The notes below the pieces were generated by a model. It saw only the letters and a program-made list of their open reading frames with translations. It had not been told where the DNA came from and made no database searches. A stretch of 64,000 nt of DNA from Bin5 sp022827195 (GTDB lineage Bacteria > Chloroflexota > Anaerolineae > Caldilineales > Caldilineaceae): contig OZ242331.1 in NCBI GenBank assembly GCA_965208275.1, forward strand, positions 1,240,001-1,304,000, read 5' to 3'. Each line of letters starts with the position of its first letter. Within the stretch, counting starts at the first letter, position 1. The position numbers and the translations under genes were made by a program. Below are positions 18,722 through 27,677 of the stretch, in pieces.

Positions 18722-20248
18722 ATGAGATCGGTCCTTATCAGCCTTGTAACTCTGCTGATCTTCGGCGGGGGTGGCTACTACGGCTACACATCTTTCTTCG
18801 CACCCCCGGAAACCGAGGCCGCCGCACCGGCTCAATTGCAGACCGCCCAGGTTCGCCGCGGCGACATCCTGTTGACCGCCGGTGGAATCGGCACCCTCTT
18901 TGCGGGAGAAAAGATCAAAGCCGGCTTCGGCAGCAGCGGTATCGTCGGCAGCGTCGCCGTCCAGGTTGGAGACCGCGTGGAGGCCGGTCAGATTCTAGCA
19001 AGACTGGCATACGACTCCGTCCTTAATTCGCAGCTCGTCTCAGCACAGATCAACCTTCGCTTAGCTGAAATCGCGCTAAGCGACCTTACGGGCGAAGTTG
19101 GCGGTGCAGAGCTGGCCGCCGCCCGTTCCAACCTGGCCGCGGCCCAGGCCGAGTATGACCGGCTCGTCGCACCCCCCACGGCCGAAGAGGTCGAAGCCTC
19201 CCGCAGTGAGCTGATCAGCGCCCAGAGCGCGCTTCAGACGTTGTTGGCCGGGCCATCCCGGGATACAATTGCCAGCCTGCAGGCTGACCTAAAGGCCGCC
19301 GAGGTCGCACGCGCTGAAGCGCAGGCGGCCTACGACAGAGTCGCCTGGCGAAACGACGTCGGCAGCACAACTCAGGCCGCCGACCTACAGACCGCCACGC
19401 TGGCCTACGAAAAGGCGCTGGCCCAGTATAACATCAACACGGCCGGCGCCTCCGAAGATGCGGTAGAGTCGGCCCGTGCCCGCGTTCTGCAGGCGCAAAA
19501 CACTTTGAACCTGCTTCTCAAGGCCGCCGACCCCATGGACCTGGCCGCAGCCCAGGCGAGAGTGGAACAGAACCGGGTCGCGCTTGAAGAGCTGCTGGCC
19601 GGCCCGACCGCGGATCAACTCGAGACGGCCGAGCTCGCCGTCCAGCAGGCCCGCCTCAGCGTCGAAGACGTACAGAACGAAATCGAAGGCGGTACTGTTC
19701 GCGCGCCCATCGCCGGCGTCGTTACTGCCGTTTCGATCCGGCCGGGCGACGCTGTCTCCATGGGGCCCATCATTTCTCTGGCCGATGTCGATACCGGGCA
19801 GGTTCGATTCTGGATCGAAGAGCTAGACGTCGCCGCCGCGGTGCCAGGCTTTCCCGTCAGTATCGTCTTCGAAGCCTTTCCCGAATACACGTCTTCAGGT
19901 CAAATCACGCGCGTCGAACCGGCGCTGGTCGATGTCGACGGTGCGGCGGCAATTCAGGCCTGGGCCAGCATCGACTTGAACCAGCATGCCGCGCCGCTCC
20001 TTTTTGGCATGAATGCCGAAGTGGAAATCATCGCCGGCGAAGCGCGCAACGCCCTACTCGTGCCCGTCCAGTCGTTGCGCGAAATCGCGCCCGGACAGTC
20101 GGCTGTCTTCGTTGTCGGACGCGGTGAGGAGCTTGAGTTCCGGCCCGTCCAGGTGGGGCTCAAAAACTTCGTGAACGCCGAGATTCTAGCCGGTCTCGAA
20201 GTAGGAGAAACTGTCAGCACGGGCGATGTGCAGGTCGGGGGAAATTGA
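18722..20248 (+). CDS. HlyD/MacA-type membrane fusion (periplasmic adaptor) protein
   Basis: Adaptor subunit of an ABC exporter. One N-terminal membrane anchor (about residues 4-24) is followed by a biotinyl-lipoyl-like domain (GFGSSGIVGSVAVQVGDRVEAGQILARL). A long Ala-rich coiled coil (about 95-325) contains repeats ending LLAGPxxD. The returning lipoyl half (GGTVRAPIAGVVTAVSIRPGDAV) and a beta-barrel domain (SIVFEAFPEYTSSGQITRVEP) complete the fold. At 508 residues it is longer than E. coli MacA (371) because the coiled coil is extended. AAAGGAG lies upstream of ATG 18722. The next gene starts 49 bp downstream. Confidence 0.9.
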   Translation: MRSVLISLVTLLIFGGGGYYGYTSFFAPPETEAAAPAQLQTAQVRRGDILLTAGGIGTLFAGEKIKAGFGSSGIVGSVAVQVGDRVEAGQILARLAYDSVLNSQLVSAQINLRLAEIALSDLTGEVGGAELAAARSNLAAAQAEYDRLVAPPTAEEVEASRSELISAQSALQTLLAGPSRDTIASLQADLKAAEVARAEAQAAYDRVAWRNDVGSTTQAADLQTATLAYEKALAQYNINTAGASEDAVESARARVLQAQNTLNLLLKAADPMDLAAAQARVEQNRVALEELLAGPTADQLETAELAVQQARLSVEDVQNEIEGGTVRAPIAGVVTAVSIRPGDAVSMGPIISLADVDTGQVRFWIEELDVAAAVPGFPVSIVFEAFPEYTSSGQITRVEPALVDVDGAAAIQAWASIDLNQHAAPLLFGMNAEVEIIAGEARNALLVPVQSLREIAPGQSAVFVVGRGEELEFRPVQVGLKNFVNAEILAGLEVGETVSTGDVQVGGN

Positions 20249-20297
20249 TCCCGGAATCTACCGACTCTGGACCCGAATCAGCTCGAGGTATGCGCCC

Positions 20298-21014
20298 ATG
20301 AGCGATTGTGTAATCGAAATGACAAATTTGACCAAAGTGTACGGGCAGGGGGAGATTGCCGTCCGCGCCCTGCAGGAATTGGACCTGCAGGTCAAGCGGG
20401 GTGAATTCGTCGCGATCATGGGCCCGTCCGGATCGGGAAAGTCGACCCTGATGAACATAATCGGATGCCTGGACCGTGCCACCAGCGGCCTATTCATGCT
20501 AGACGGCGAGGACGTCAGCCGGCTCGACCGCGATCAGCTTGCCGGCGTGCGCAATCGCAAGATTGGCTTTGTCTTTCAGTCCTACAATCTGTTGCCCAGG
20601 CATTCCGCCCTACGGAATGTGATGCTGCCCATGATGTACAACGGATTTCAAACCTGGAGCGACAGCCAGCGGAGCGACCGGGCCGCGAAGTTGCTTGACA
20701 TCGTCGGTCTCGGAGATCGACTGCATCATCTGCCGGCCGAGCTGTCCGGCGGTCAGCAGCAGCGCGTCGCCATTGCACGCGCTCTGATCAACGACCCGTC
20801 GCTGATTCTCGCCGACGAACCCACCGGCAACCTTGATTCCCGTTCGAGCACCGAAATCATGGGCATCTTCCACCGGCTGCACAGGCTCGGCGCCACCATT
20901 GTGATGGTTTCGCACGAAGCTGAGCGGGCGCACGAAGCCCAACGGGTCGTCAACGTGCTCGACGGTCGCGTCGTCCACGGAGAGCCGAGCATCAACAGCC
21001 TGGTCGCGGCCTAG
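20298..21014 (+). CDS. ABC transporter ATP-binding protein (MacB/LolD type)
   Basis: Powers the exporter by ATP hydrolysis at the cytoplasmic face. The 238-residue protein has Walker A GPSGSGKS (42-49), Q-loop VFQSYNLLP, signature LSGGQ (149-153), Walker B LILADEP (169-175) and a switch His in MVSHEAE. VYGQGEIAVRALQELDL and ADEPTGNLDSRSS are typical of the MacB/LolD/FtsE subgroup. The frame opens earlier, overlapping the adaptor gene, but ATG 20298 gives the normal family N-terminus. The permease follows after 71 bp. Confidence 0.95.
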   Translation: MSDCVIEMTNLTKVYGQGEIAVRALQELDLQVKRGEFVAIMGPSGSGKSTLMNIIGCLDRATSGLFMLDGEDVSRLDRDQLAGVRNRKIGFVFQSYNLLPRHSALRNVMLPMMYNGFQTWSDSQRSDRAAKLLDIVGLGDRLHHLPAELSGGQQQRVAIARALINDPSLILADEPTGNLDSRSSTEIMGIFHRLHRLGATIVMVSHEAERAHEAQRVVNVLDGRVVHGEPSINSLVAA

Positions 21015-21085
21015 ACCACTTTCGAGCGACGGAGAGACGGCGGGCAGGCCCACTTGTCCGCCGGAGAGATGGAGTACAGTCATCG

Positions 21086-22411
21086 ATGTTTCAGGAATTG
21101 ATCCGATCTTCTCCGCAAGGGAAGCAAAGGCTGGAAGTCGATTCAATCAAAGATTTGCACGGAATGACGATGCCCAACGCCTTCCGTGTCGCCTGGGAAG
21201 GGGTGATGCTCAATAAGCTCCGCTCCTTCCTCACCACGCTCGGCATCATTATCGGTGTCGCCGCCGTCATCGTCATGCTTGCTGTCAGCGCCGGCGCCGA
21301 AGCCGAAATCGAGGACCAGATAAGCGGGCTCGGCGCCAATCTGATCATGGTCACGCCCTTTCGCAGCTTTGGCGGCGTGCGCGGCGCAGGGGGCGGCTTT
21401 TCCGGTGGTGGCGGCGGAGGCATTACCGCCCTTACCTACGACGATGTCGTCTTCCTTTCGCAGAACTTGAATAACGTAAGCGGCGTCTCACTGGAGCAAG
21501 GCACGACCCAAAACGTCAAGGGAGGGTCCGCCACAATGACAGGTGTCTCCATTGTGGGTGTGACCGCAGACTTCCTGGAGGTGCGCGACTACGCCGTCGA
21601 CAGCGGACGTTTCTTTACACACGCTGAAGACGAATCTACGCAGCGAGTAGCCGTCTTGGGCGCCGGCATCGCAGGCGATCTCTTTGACGGCGTTGACCCG
21701 CTCGGCCAGCAAGTCAGGATCGGCTCCTCCCGTTTCACCGTGATCGGCGTGATGGCGGAGCAGGGCGTCGTCGGCGCGACCGACAACGACGGGCGCGTCT
21801 ACATACCGGCGTCGGTTGTTTTCAAGAAGTTCGGCGGCTCAGGATTCGGCGGCAACAGAGTACGGATGATTTTGGTCAAGGCCGAGAGCGGCGACATGCT
21901 CGAGCGCGTAATGGACCAGATCACCGCCCTTATGGCCACGCGTCGAAACGTCGACCCGGCCGAACCCAACTTCGGCGTCCGCACACAGCAGGACATTGTC
22001 GACGCACGCGCTTCGACCACTGCCGCCTTTCGCAGCCTGCTTGCCTGGGTGGCCGGCGTTTCGCTCGTGGTGGGCGGCATCGGCATCATGAATATCATGC
22101 TCGTCAGCGTGACCGAAAGGACACGCGAGATCGGGTTACGGCAGGCGCTGGGTGCACGCCCGGGCGACGTGCAGCGCCAGTTTTTGCTTGAAGCCGTCAT
22201 GCTGAGTCTGGTCGGCGGCCTCGTCGGGCTATTGGCAGGCGTGGCCGGATCGATCGTTTTCGGACAGGTTGGCGGGATGCGCACCGAGTTGGTGCCGCTG
22301 TCACTTCCTCTGGCTTTCGGCGCCTCGGCCGCCGTGGGCATCTTCTTCGGATATTACCCTGCAACCCGGGCCGCGCGGCTGGACCCGATCGAGGCCTTGC
22401 GCAGGGAATGA
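21086..22411 (+). CDS. MacB-like FtsX-family ABC permease
   Basis: Membrane subunit of the exporter. The 441-residue protein has four predicted membrane segments: one near the N-terminus (SFLTTLGIIIGVAAVIVMLAV) and three near the C-terminus, in the FtsX domain (LLAWVAGVSLVVGGIGIMNIMLVSVTERTREIGLRQALGA). They flank a MacB-type extracellular core (about 70-310). It ends DPIEALRRE, the usual MacB finish. A Gly-rich loop (GGGFSGGGGGG, about 105-116) is specific to this protein. ATG 21086 is kept as the start, although an ATG at 21164 would also give a complete first segment. No outer-membrane TolC partner is present. Confidence 0.92.
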   Translation: MFQELIRSSPQGKQRLEVDSIKDLHGMTMPNAFRVAWEGVMLNKLRSFLTTLGIIIGVAAVIVMLAVSAGAEAEIEDQISGLGANLIMVTPFRSFGGVRGAGGGFSGGGGGGITALTYDDVVFLSQNLNNVSGVSLEQGTTQNVKGGSATMTGVSIVGVTADFLEVRDYAVDSGRFFTHAEDESTQRVAVLGAGIAGDLFDGVDPLGQQVRIGSSRFTVIGVMAEQGVVGATDNDGRVYIPASVVFKKFGGSGFGGNRVRMILVKAESGDMLERVMDQITALMATRRNVDPAEPNFGVRTQQDIVDARASTTAAFRSLLAWVAGVSLVVGGIGIMNIMLVSVTERTREIGLRQALGARPGDVQRQFLLEAVMLSLVGGLVGLLAGVAGSIVFGQVGGMRTELVPLSLPLAFGASAAVGIFFGYYPATRAARLDPIEALRRE

Positions 22412-22803
22412 AAACTTCAGCTTTCTACAATAGGCAACCTCTTCCTCGCCCTGTGGTCACAGTCACATCGCCAAATTGCTGAACCTTACGAAAATCGATT
22501 GCTCTCGATTGGCCCTCGTCTTACAGTCGCATCTCGCATAGCTGTTTGTGACCTCCGCCAGCGCTTGGACGCGTTCCCACTGAGCAAGTCCAGCCTTTGA
22601 GAACTGGGTCCAACTTGCGTGCGGCGAGTGAATCTCGTCACCACCGGTCGGTACAGTGGACTGTCTCTAATGGAAGCGAGCATGGGACCAGCTCATTGGC
22701 CCACCCACCTACCCCGAATACCCGGCGCCGATTCCCCGGTGTCATGCCTTCATGTATACTCTTGTGAGAACGGTATTCCCTTAAGTGAAACAGTTCCGAA
22801 GAG
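22412..22803. other. Intergenic region of about 390 bp
   Basis: Lies between two plus-strand genes. A TATACT hexamer at 22755-22760 could be a -10 element for the next gene, but no good -35 goes with it. No RNA gene or repeat seen. Confidence 0.5.
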
Positions 22804-23973
22804 ATGCAGTTCGGATTCCGACCTCGAATCATTCTTGCCGCAGTTGTTTGGGCCTCGGCGGTCCTGTCCATTGGTCTAACCCGCCCCACGCCGCCTGCTG
22901 TCCGCACGCTGGCCGCCGATGCCTACTTCGACAAGGTGTACGGCGCCTGGAAAGCGACCCTCATCGCCAATCATTCGGGACTCGACCTGCAGGGACGGTA
23001 TCTCGAAGAGCCAGGGCCGCCGGGCTCGTTCACGCTCCTCCTGCTCGACCAGTGGTCGACCGACGATGACACGCATATCGAGTGGGTCGACCTGCATATC
23101 CTCGAGACACACGGCCTCGATCCATCAGCCGAACAGATTCGTGACGAATGGGTCGACCACCTGAACCACGATATCTGGGTTTCGACGCGCCGCGCCCGCG
23201 ACCTGATGGATGAAGGCCTTCTGCCTCCGGATACCGGCAGCGCAGACAACAACCCAGAAGGCACCTGGTCGATCGGGGCCCAGTTTCAAACCGAGCTCTT
23301 CGGAATGCTGACTCCTGGCATGCCTGACATCGCGGCCGCCTACGCCGAACGCTTCGCCCGCATCACGAGCAGCGGGCCCGCGGTCGGAGCCAGCGTCTTC
23401 TACGCTACGCTTTATAGCCAGGCATTCTTTGAAAATGACGTGCGAAAACTGGTCACTGACGCGCTGCATCGGGTTGAGACCGGGGCAACCGTTTCGCCAG
23501 CGGTAACGTCGATCGTCGAAAACGTGCTGCGCTGGCACCTGGAATCGCCGCAGGACTGGCGCGCAACCCGGCAGAAGATCCGCGACGCCTACGATACCGA
23601 CCCGATGTGGTGGGCTGCACGCGTCAACTTTGCAGTTACGATCATGGCCCTGCTCTACGGCGATGGCGACATTCTCAAGACGATCGAAATCGCGGCGCTG
23701 GCCGGATGGGACGCCGACAACAACATGGCCACCGCGGCCGGGCTCCTGGGACTGGTCTATGGACATTCCGGGTTGACTGGGGTCGTAGGCAGCAGTACCG
23801 ACCTCTACTTCAACGAGGACGTCACCGGAGACCTCCCCCGCTACGAGACGGTCACAGAGATTGCACTGCGCACGCAAAGCCTCGCAGAGCAGATGATCCG
23901 GCGCGCCGGCGGCTTCGCGACCGGCAACACTTACAGCATCCCTCTTCAAGGCGTAAACGGGGGAACGCGCTAG
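22804..23973 (+). CDS. ADP-ribosylglycohydrolase-family protein with N-terminal membrane anchor or signal
   Basis: The family (DraG/ARH) removes ADP-ribose or hydrolyses related glycosides using two Mg ions. Diagnostic blocks are YFDKVYGAWKATLIANHSG near residue 41, the metal motif D87-D-D-T90 in STDDDTHIEWVD, and GWDADNNMATAAGLLGLVYG near 300, equivalent to the GGDxD metal site. Unusually, the N-terminus (RIILAAVVWASAVLSIGLT, about 9-27) looks like a signal or membrane anchor, so the enzyme may act outside the cytoplasm. A target there is unlikely to be classical intracellular ADP-ribosylation, and the substrate may be another glycoside. The GT-C transferase gene begins 4 bp downstream. Confidence 0.82.
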   Translation: MQFGFRPRIILAAVVWASAVLSIGLTRPTPPAVRTLAADAYFDKVYGAWKATLIANHSGLDLQGRYLEEPGPPGSFTLLLLDQWSTDDDTHIEWVDLHILETHGLDPSAEQIRDEWVDHLNHDIWVSTRRARDLMDEGLLPPDTGSADNNPEGTWSIGAQFQTELFGMLTPGMPDIAAAYAERFARITSSGPAVGASVFYATLYSQAFFENDVRKLVTDALHRVETGATVSPAVTSIVENVLRWHLESPQDWRATRQKIRDAYDTDPMWWAARVNFAVTIMALLYGDGDILKTIEIAALAGWDADNNMATAAGLLGLVYGHSGLTGVVGSSTDLYFNEDVTGDLPRYETVTEIALRTQSLAEQMIRRAGGFATGNTYSIPLQGVNGGTR

Positions 23974-23977
23974 GGCG

Positions 23978-25486
23978 ATGGCGAGTTTCCGCTTCTGGTC
24001 GATCCCGCTAGCCCTCTTCGCCATATCGCTCGGCGCCTACCTGGGCATGGTCTCGATGCAGGTGCGCCACGGCAGCCTCGGCGGCAGCGTCGTGTTCGAG
24101 TTCCTGGCCTGGTTCGGGTTGGCATTCATCATGTACGTCACCGCCATTTTCTGGCTGGAAAGATGGTGGCTTAGCGAGAGGCGCACCAGGCCGGGCGGCC
24201 GCCCCGGCGTGCGCGGCTTCTTTCTCGTCGGGGGACTCTGGCTGGGCGGTTGTCTCTTCCGGTGGCTCCTGCTGCAGACCTATCCGACGCTCTCATCCGA
24301 CGTCTTCCGCTACATTTGGGACGGGCATGTCGCAGTGAACGGCATCAGCCCGTACCAGTTTCCCATACATGCCTCGCAGCTTGACTGGCTGGACATTCCC
24401 TACCGCGCCCAGGCCCATCACGTGCACATGGCCAGCCCCTACATGCCGGTAGCCCAGTGGTACTTCACGGCGGTGGCAATGTTCTACCCCCTGGAGCCAA
24501 TCTCCTTTCAGACGGCAGCCGTTCTCATGGACCTGGGAACCGCCTACATCCTGTCGCGTCTCCTGGCGCTCGCCGGCCTGCCCGCGCACCGGCTCCTGAT
24601 CTATCTTTGGAATCCGCTGGCCATCGTCGAAACGGCCCAGGGCGCGCACCTGGACACGCTTATGGTCTTGCTGGCTCTCCTGGCCTTCTTCGCAATGACG
24701 GGCCGGACGGCCGCGCTGCAGAGGGCGCCGGAGGCCGGCCGCGCTGCCCCAGGCCCGTCAAGGCTTCCCTTCTCTGTGCTGGCACCGGCGCTTCTGGCGC
24801 TGGCGACATTGACGAAGCTCGTTCCACTTGTACTAGCCCCCGTATTCTGGTGGCGCTGGAACTGGGGCAGCCGGCTGCTGTACGGCTACCTGGTCGTCGG
24901 GCTGCTCGTCGCGCCGGCATTGCGCGCCGGCTGGGGACTTTTCGGCGAACTCGACGGCCGCGGCCTGTTCGGCGCCCTCCGCATCTACCTGGATGAGTGG
25001 AACTTCAACAGCGGCCTCTTCCACTGGCTGGAGGAGTGGCTCACGCAGATGGGTATCGGCAGTCCAATTGCACAGGCCAAGGAGATAACGTTCTTTCTAC
25101 TCTTCCTGCTCCTTGTGGTCGTGTGGCTCGGGTCGCGGCAATCTCGCGACGATCTGCGTTCGACCCTGCGCTGGCTGGCGGTACCCCTCGGCGGCTACCT
25201 TCTGTTGACAACGACAGTTCACCCCTGGTACCTGCTGGCGCTGCTGCCCTTACTGCCGTTCCTAACGCCCGGGACAGACGAGTCTACGCGAGCTTGGCTC
25301 TGGCTGCTGCCCTGGCTGTGGCTCAGCGGTGCGCTCGCCCTCTCGTACGTGACATACCTTGATCCCGCCAATCAGCGCGAGTATGAACTGGTGCGGCAGT
25401 TGGAGTGGCTGCCCGCACTGGTTTTCCTTGGGATCGCGTTGCTGTCGGGCAGTGCGGGTAGAACGTTTCGCCCGGTACGGGGTTAA
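23978..25486 (+). CDS. GT-C membrane glycosyltransferase (GT87/DUF2029-like, polyprenyl-phosphate mannosyltransferase type)
   Basis: A 502-residue polytopic membrane protein with about 11-13 hydrophobic segments. The conserved extracytoplasmic loop TLSSDVFRYIWDGHVAVNGISPY contains the Asp pair typical of polyprenol-phosphate-mannose-dependent alpha-mannosyltransferases. LIYLWNPLAIVETAQGAHLDTLMVLL is a second conserved block of this family. Such enzymes transfer a sugar from a lipid carrier on the outer side of the membrane to lipids, glycans or proteins. The start ATG 23978 is only 4 bp after the ADP-ribosylglycohydrolase-like gene, so the two are co-transcribed. Donor and acceptor are not predictable. 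Confidence 0.85.
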   Translation: MASFRFWSIPLALFAISLGAYLGMVSMQVRHGSLGGSVVFEFLAWFGLAFIMYVTAIFWLERWWLSERRTRPGGRPGVRGFFLVGGLWLGGCLFRWLLLQTYPTLSSDVFRYIWDGHVAVNGISPYQFPIHASQLDWLDIPYRAQAHHVHMASPYMPVAQWYFTAVAMFYPLEPISFQTAAVLMDLGTAYILSRLLALAGLPAHRLLIYLWNPLAIVETAQGAHLDTLMVLLALLAFFAMTGRTAALQRAPEAGRAAPGPSRLPFSVLAPALLALATLTKLVPLVLAPVFWWRWNWGSRLLYGYLVVGLLVAPALRAGWGLFGELDGRGLFGALRIYLDEWNFNSGLFHWLEEWLTQMGIGSPIAQAKEITFFLLFLLLVVVWLGSRQSRDDLRSTLRWLAVPLGGYLLLTTTVHPWYLLALLPLLPFLTPGTDESTRAWLWLLPWLWLSGALALSYVTYLDPANQREYELVRQLEWLPALVFLGIALLSGSAGRTFRPVRG

Positions 25487-25571
25487 TCCTCAGGCGTTCA
25501 GCCAGGAAGGCGTCGCGAGATTGGAAGAAGAACGCCGCCGAAGTTTCTGTCCGCAGCACCCCACATGCGCC

Positions 25572-27380
25572 CTACTTCCTGCTGACGTAGCGATTGATCT
25601 GGATGCCAACAAACTGGGCCTGTTCTACTTCTTGAAACAGTGAACCCATCTCGCGCGGTACGATGCCATCCGGGTCGGAGTACCAGTTGTGGGAATAGAT
25701 GAGCCAGACGCGCTCTCTGCCGGCGAGGACCTCCTGCACGCGCGGGGCGTCGCTTTCCTCCATGGTCGGCTCAAGCTGACCGCGCTCGAAAAGGTCAACC
25801 GGCAGCCCCCTCAGCTCGGTCTTCAGACCGAAACGTTTGAAGTAGTACTCAAACGGGACCTGAACCCAGGTGGCATTGAAAAGGACCAGGTCGCCTGGTT
25901 CGGCCTGCTCGGCGATGTAGGCCGCGGCCTCGTCCCATCCCTCTTTGGGGAAGAAAAAGTAGTAGCCGTGGAGGCAGAATCCGCTCAACGTCACGATGGC
26001 GAGCAGCACGAAGAGTTGAGCGGCCGAGCGCGCAGCGTCGAGGAGCGCGACGTTCTTGCCTCTGCTGACTGCACTGGCGCGTTCCGATGCGCGGCGAAGC
26101 GCCAACCAGAGCCGCGTCAGAGAGGGGCCGCCGAGAAATCGAATGCCGGCCGCGATCAGCAGGTAGTAAGGCAGCGTCGTCCAGATCAGCGGACGCTCGG
26201 CGTAGACCGGGCTGCGCAAGCTGACCAGGAGTCCTATCAGATGCGGAACGGCGAACAGGCAGGCCAGCAGGACAGCCGTCCCAGCGCGGCCCGGCCAGGT
26301 AAGGCGTGATTCCCCTCGATCAGGGCCAGGATCTCTCTCCGCAGGTTGCCTCGGCTGCCCGTCACGCGCAGAGGGCTTTGTCAGGAGCAGCCCAGCCAGC
26401 CCGGCGAAGGCGAAAACGGGATAGCTCCAGATCCATAGCGGCCGCACTGGAAAGTCCGACCCCAGAAAGGCGAAGTGGAAGTTGCGAAAGGTGTCCAGCA
26501 CCAATTTGGGCCACGGCGGCGGCAGCCAGAATCCCTGCTCCACGTCTAGAATCTGAATGATGAACGGCATCGCCCATGGCAGCCACAGCAAAAACGCAAG
26601 ACCCTGGTACTTTACCCAACTGCTGACGAAACTGTCCCTGTCGGTTGAAGCATTATCGGGGCTCTTTGAACTCTCACGCACGCCGACCGGGCCGTCAGGA
26701 GCGGCTTCCAAGTCTTGCGCGATCCTTCCGGTCCAAAGCGAGAACGAGGGCAGCAAGAAGAGTATGCCCATCGCCGCGTTCAGCGCCAACGGGAAATAGA
26801 CGGCCGCCGCGTTGTGCGTCAGCATGACCGCGCCCTGGGACGCCGCCAGCCCGACCCAGCAGCCGGTGGAGGGACGGCGTTCGGTCAGTAGACGCGACAG
26901 AAAAAAGAGAAGGCACGCCGCCTCCAGCGTCAGGAGGGCGTACATGCGCGTTTCCTGCGCGAATTGAACGTGAAACGGCGAAGTTGCCAGGATACCGGCC
27001 GCGATCGCCGCGCTTGTCCTGTCCAATAGGCGGCGGGCGGCGGAATAGAACAGGGGCACGGCCGCGGTCGATAACAGCGCCGAGAGCATTCGTACAGGCC
27101 CCTGCAGCTCGCCGAACAGCTCCGTCCAGACATGCAGCAAGCTGTAATACAGCGGGGGGTGCTGGTCAATGCGAATAAGCCAGCCCAGTCCTTCCCAAAG
27201 CGGATGGCGAGCAATCCACAGGCTAAACGCCTCATCCAGCCAGATGCTTTTTTCGCCGATGCGATAGAAGCGCAAAACGAGGGCCAACAGGGTGACCGCG
27301 CCGATGAAGATCAGGTCGCCGCGCGTGGCCTGCGTTCTGGAAAGGAATTCTGCCCTGCGTTTAGCGCTCATCGCCTCCAT
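25572..27380 (-). CDS. GT39-like membrane glycosyltransferase (dolichyl-phosphate-mannose mannosyltransferase family)
   Basis: A 602-residue membrane protein of the GT-C class. The first segment (LIFIGAVTLLALVLRFYRIG) leads into EKSIWLDEAFSLW with the catalytic D49-E50 pair, then IRIDQHPPLYYSLLHVW, the classic PMT/GT39 loop. About a dozen hydrophobic segments follow, with a polar cytosolic insert (ESSKSPDNASTDRDS) near 260. The C-terminal soluble domain (YIAEQAEPGDLVLFNATWVQVPFEYYF) resembles the extracytoplasmic domain of ArnT-like proteins. The open frame extends 192 codons upstream into the divergent peptidase gene, but that part lacks family features, so ATG 27380 is used. It converges with the GT87-like gene. 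Confidence 0.87.
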   Translation of the reverse strand: MEAMSAKRRAEFLSRTQATRGDLIFIGAVTLLALVLRFYRIGEKSIWLDEAFSLWIARHPLWEGLGWLIRIDQHPPLYYSLLHVWTELFGELQGPVRMLSALLSTAAVPLFYSAARRLLDRTSAAIAAGILATSPFHVQFAQETRMYALLTLEAACLLFFLSRLLTERRPSTGCWVGLAASQGAVMLTHNAAAVYFPLALNAAMGILFLLPSFSLWTGRIAQDLEAAPDGPVGVRESSKSPDNASTDRDSFVSSWVKYQGLAFLLWLPWAMPFIIQILDVEQGFWLPPPWPKLVLDTFRNFHFAFLGSDFPVRPLWIWSYPVFAFAGLAGLLLTKPSARDGQPRQPAERDPGPDRGESRLTWPGRAGTAVLLACLFAVPHLIGLLVSLRSPVYAERPLIWTTLPYYLLIAAGIRFLGGPSLTRLWLALRRASERASAVSRGKNVALLDAARSAAQLFVLLAIVTLSGFCLHGYYFFFPKEGWDEAAAYIAEQAEPGDLVLFNATWVQVPFEYYFKRFGLKTELRGLPVDLFERGQLEPTMEESDAPRVQEVLAGRERVWLIYSHNWYSDPDGIVPREMGSLFQEVEQAQFVGIQINRYVSRK

Positions 27381-27677
27381 TATGGCACTTAGCACCTCCA
27401 GTATCAACTGCAGTCGGCCCTGGAAACGGTGCTCCAATCCCGGATTCTGGGCAATTTCAACATCCCTTGAGGACCATCCCCATTCCTTTGCGGACTGTGT
27501 CCCGGGCGGTTCTCCCTGCAGCCGGCCGGGGAAACATGGAACCGTCGCGGCATAATTGTGTTTCCACGTAACCGGGTCATTCATTGCGCAGGATGGCGGG
27601 CGCATGTACAATTCCTGTGATCGGCCTGCCCCATTCTCCTCCGGCCGTTGATTGCGCTCCATCTGGCGAGAGTTGGT

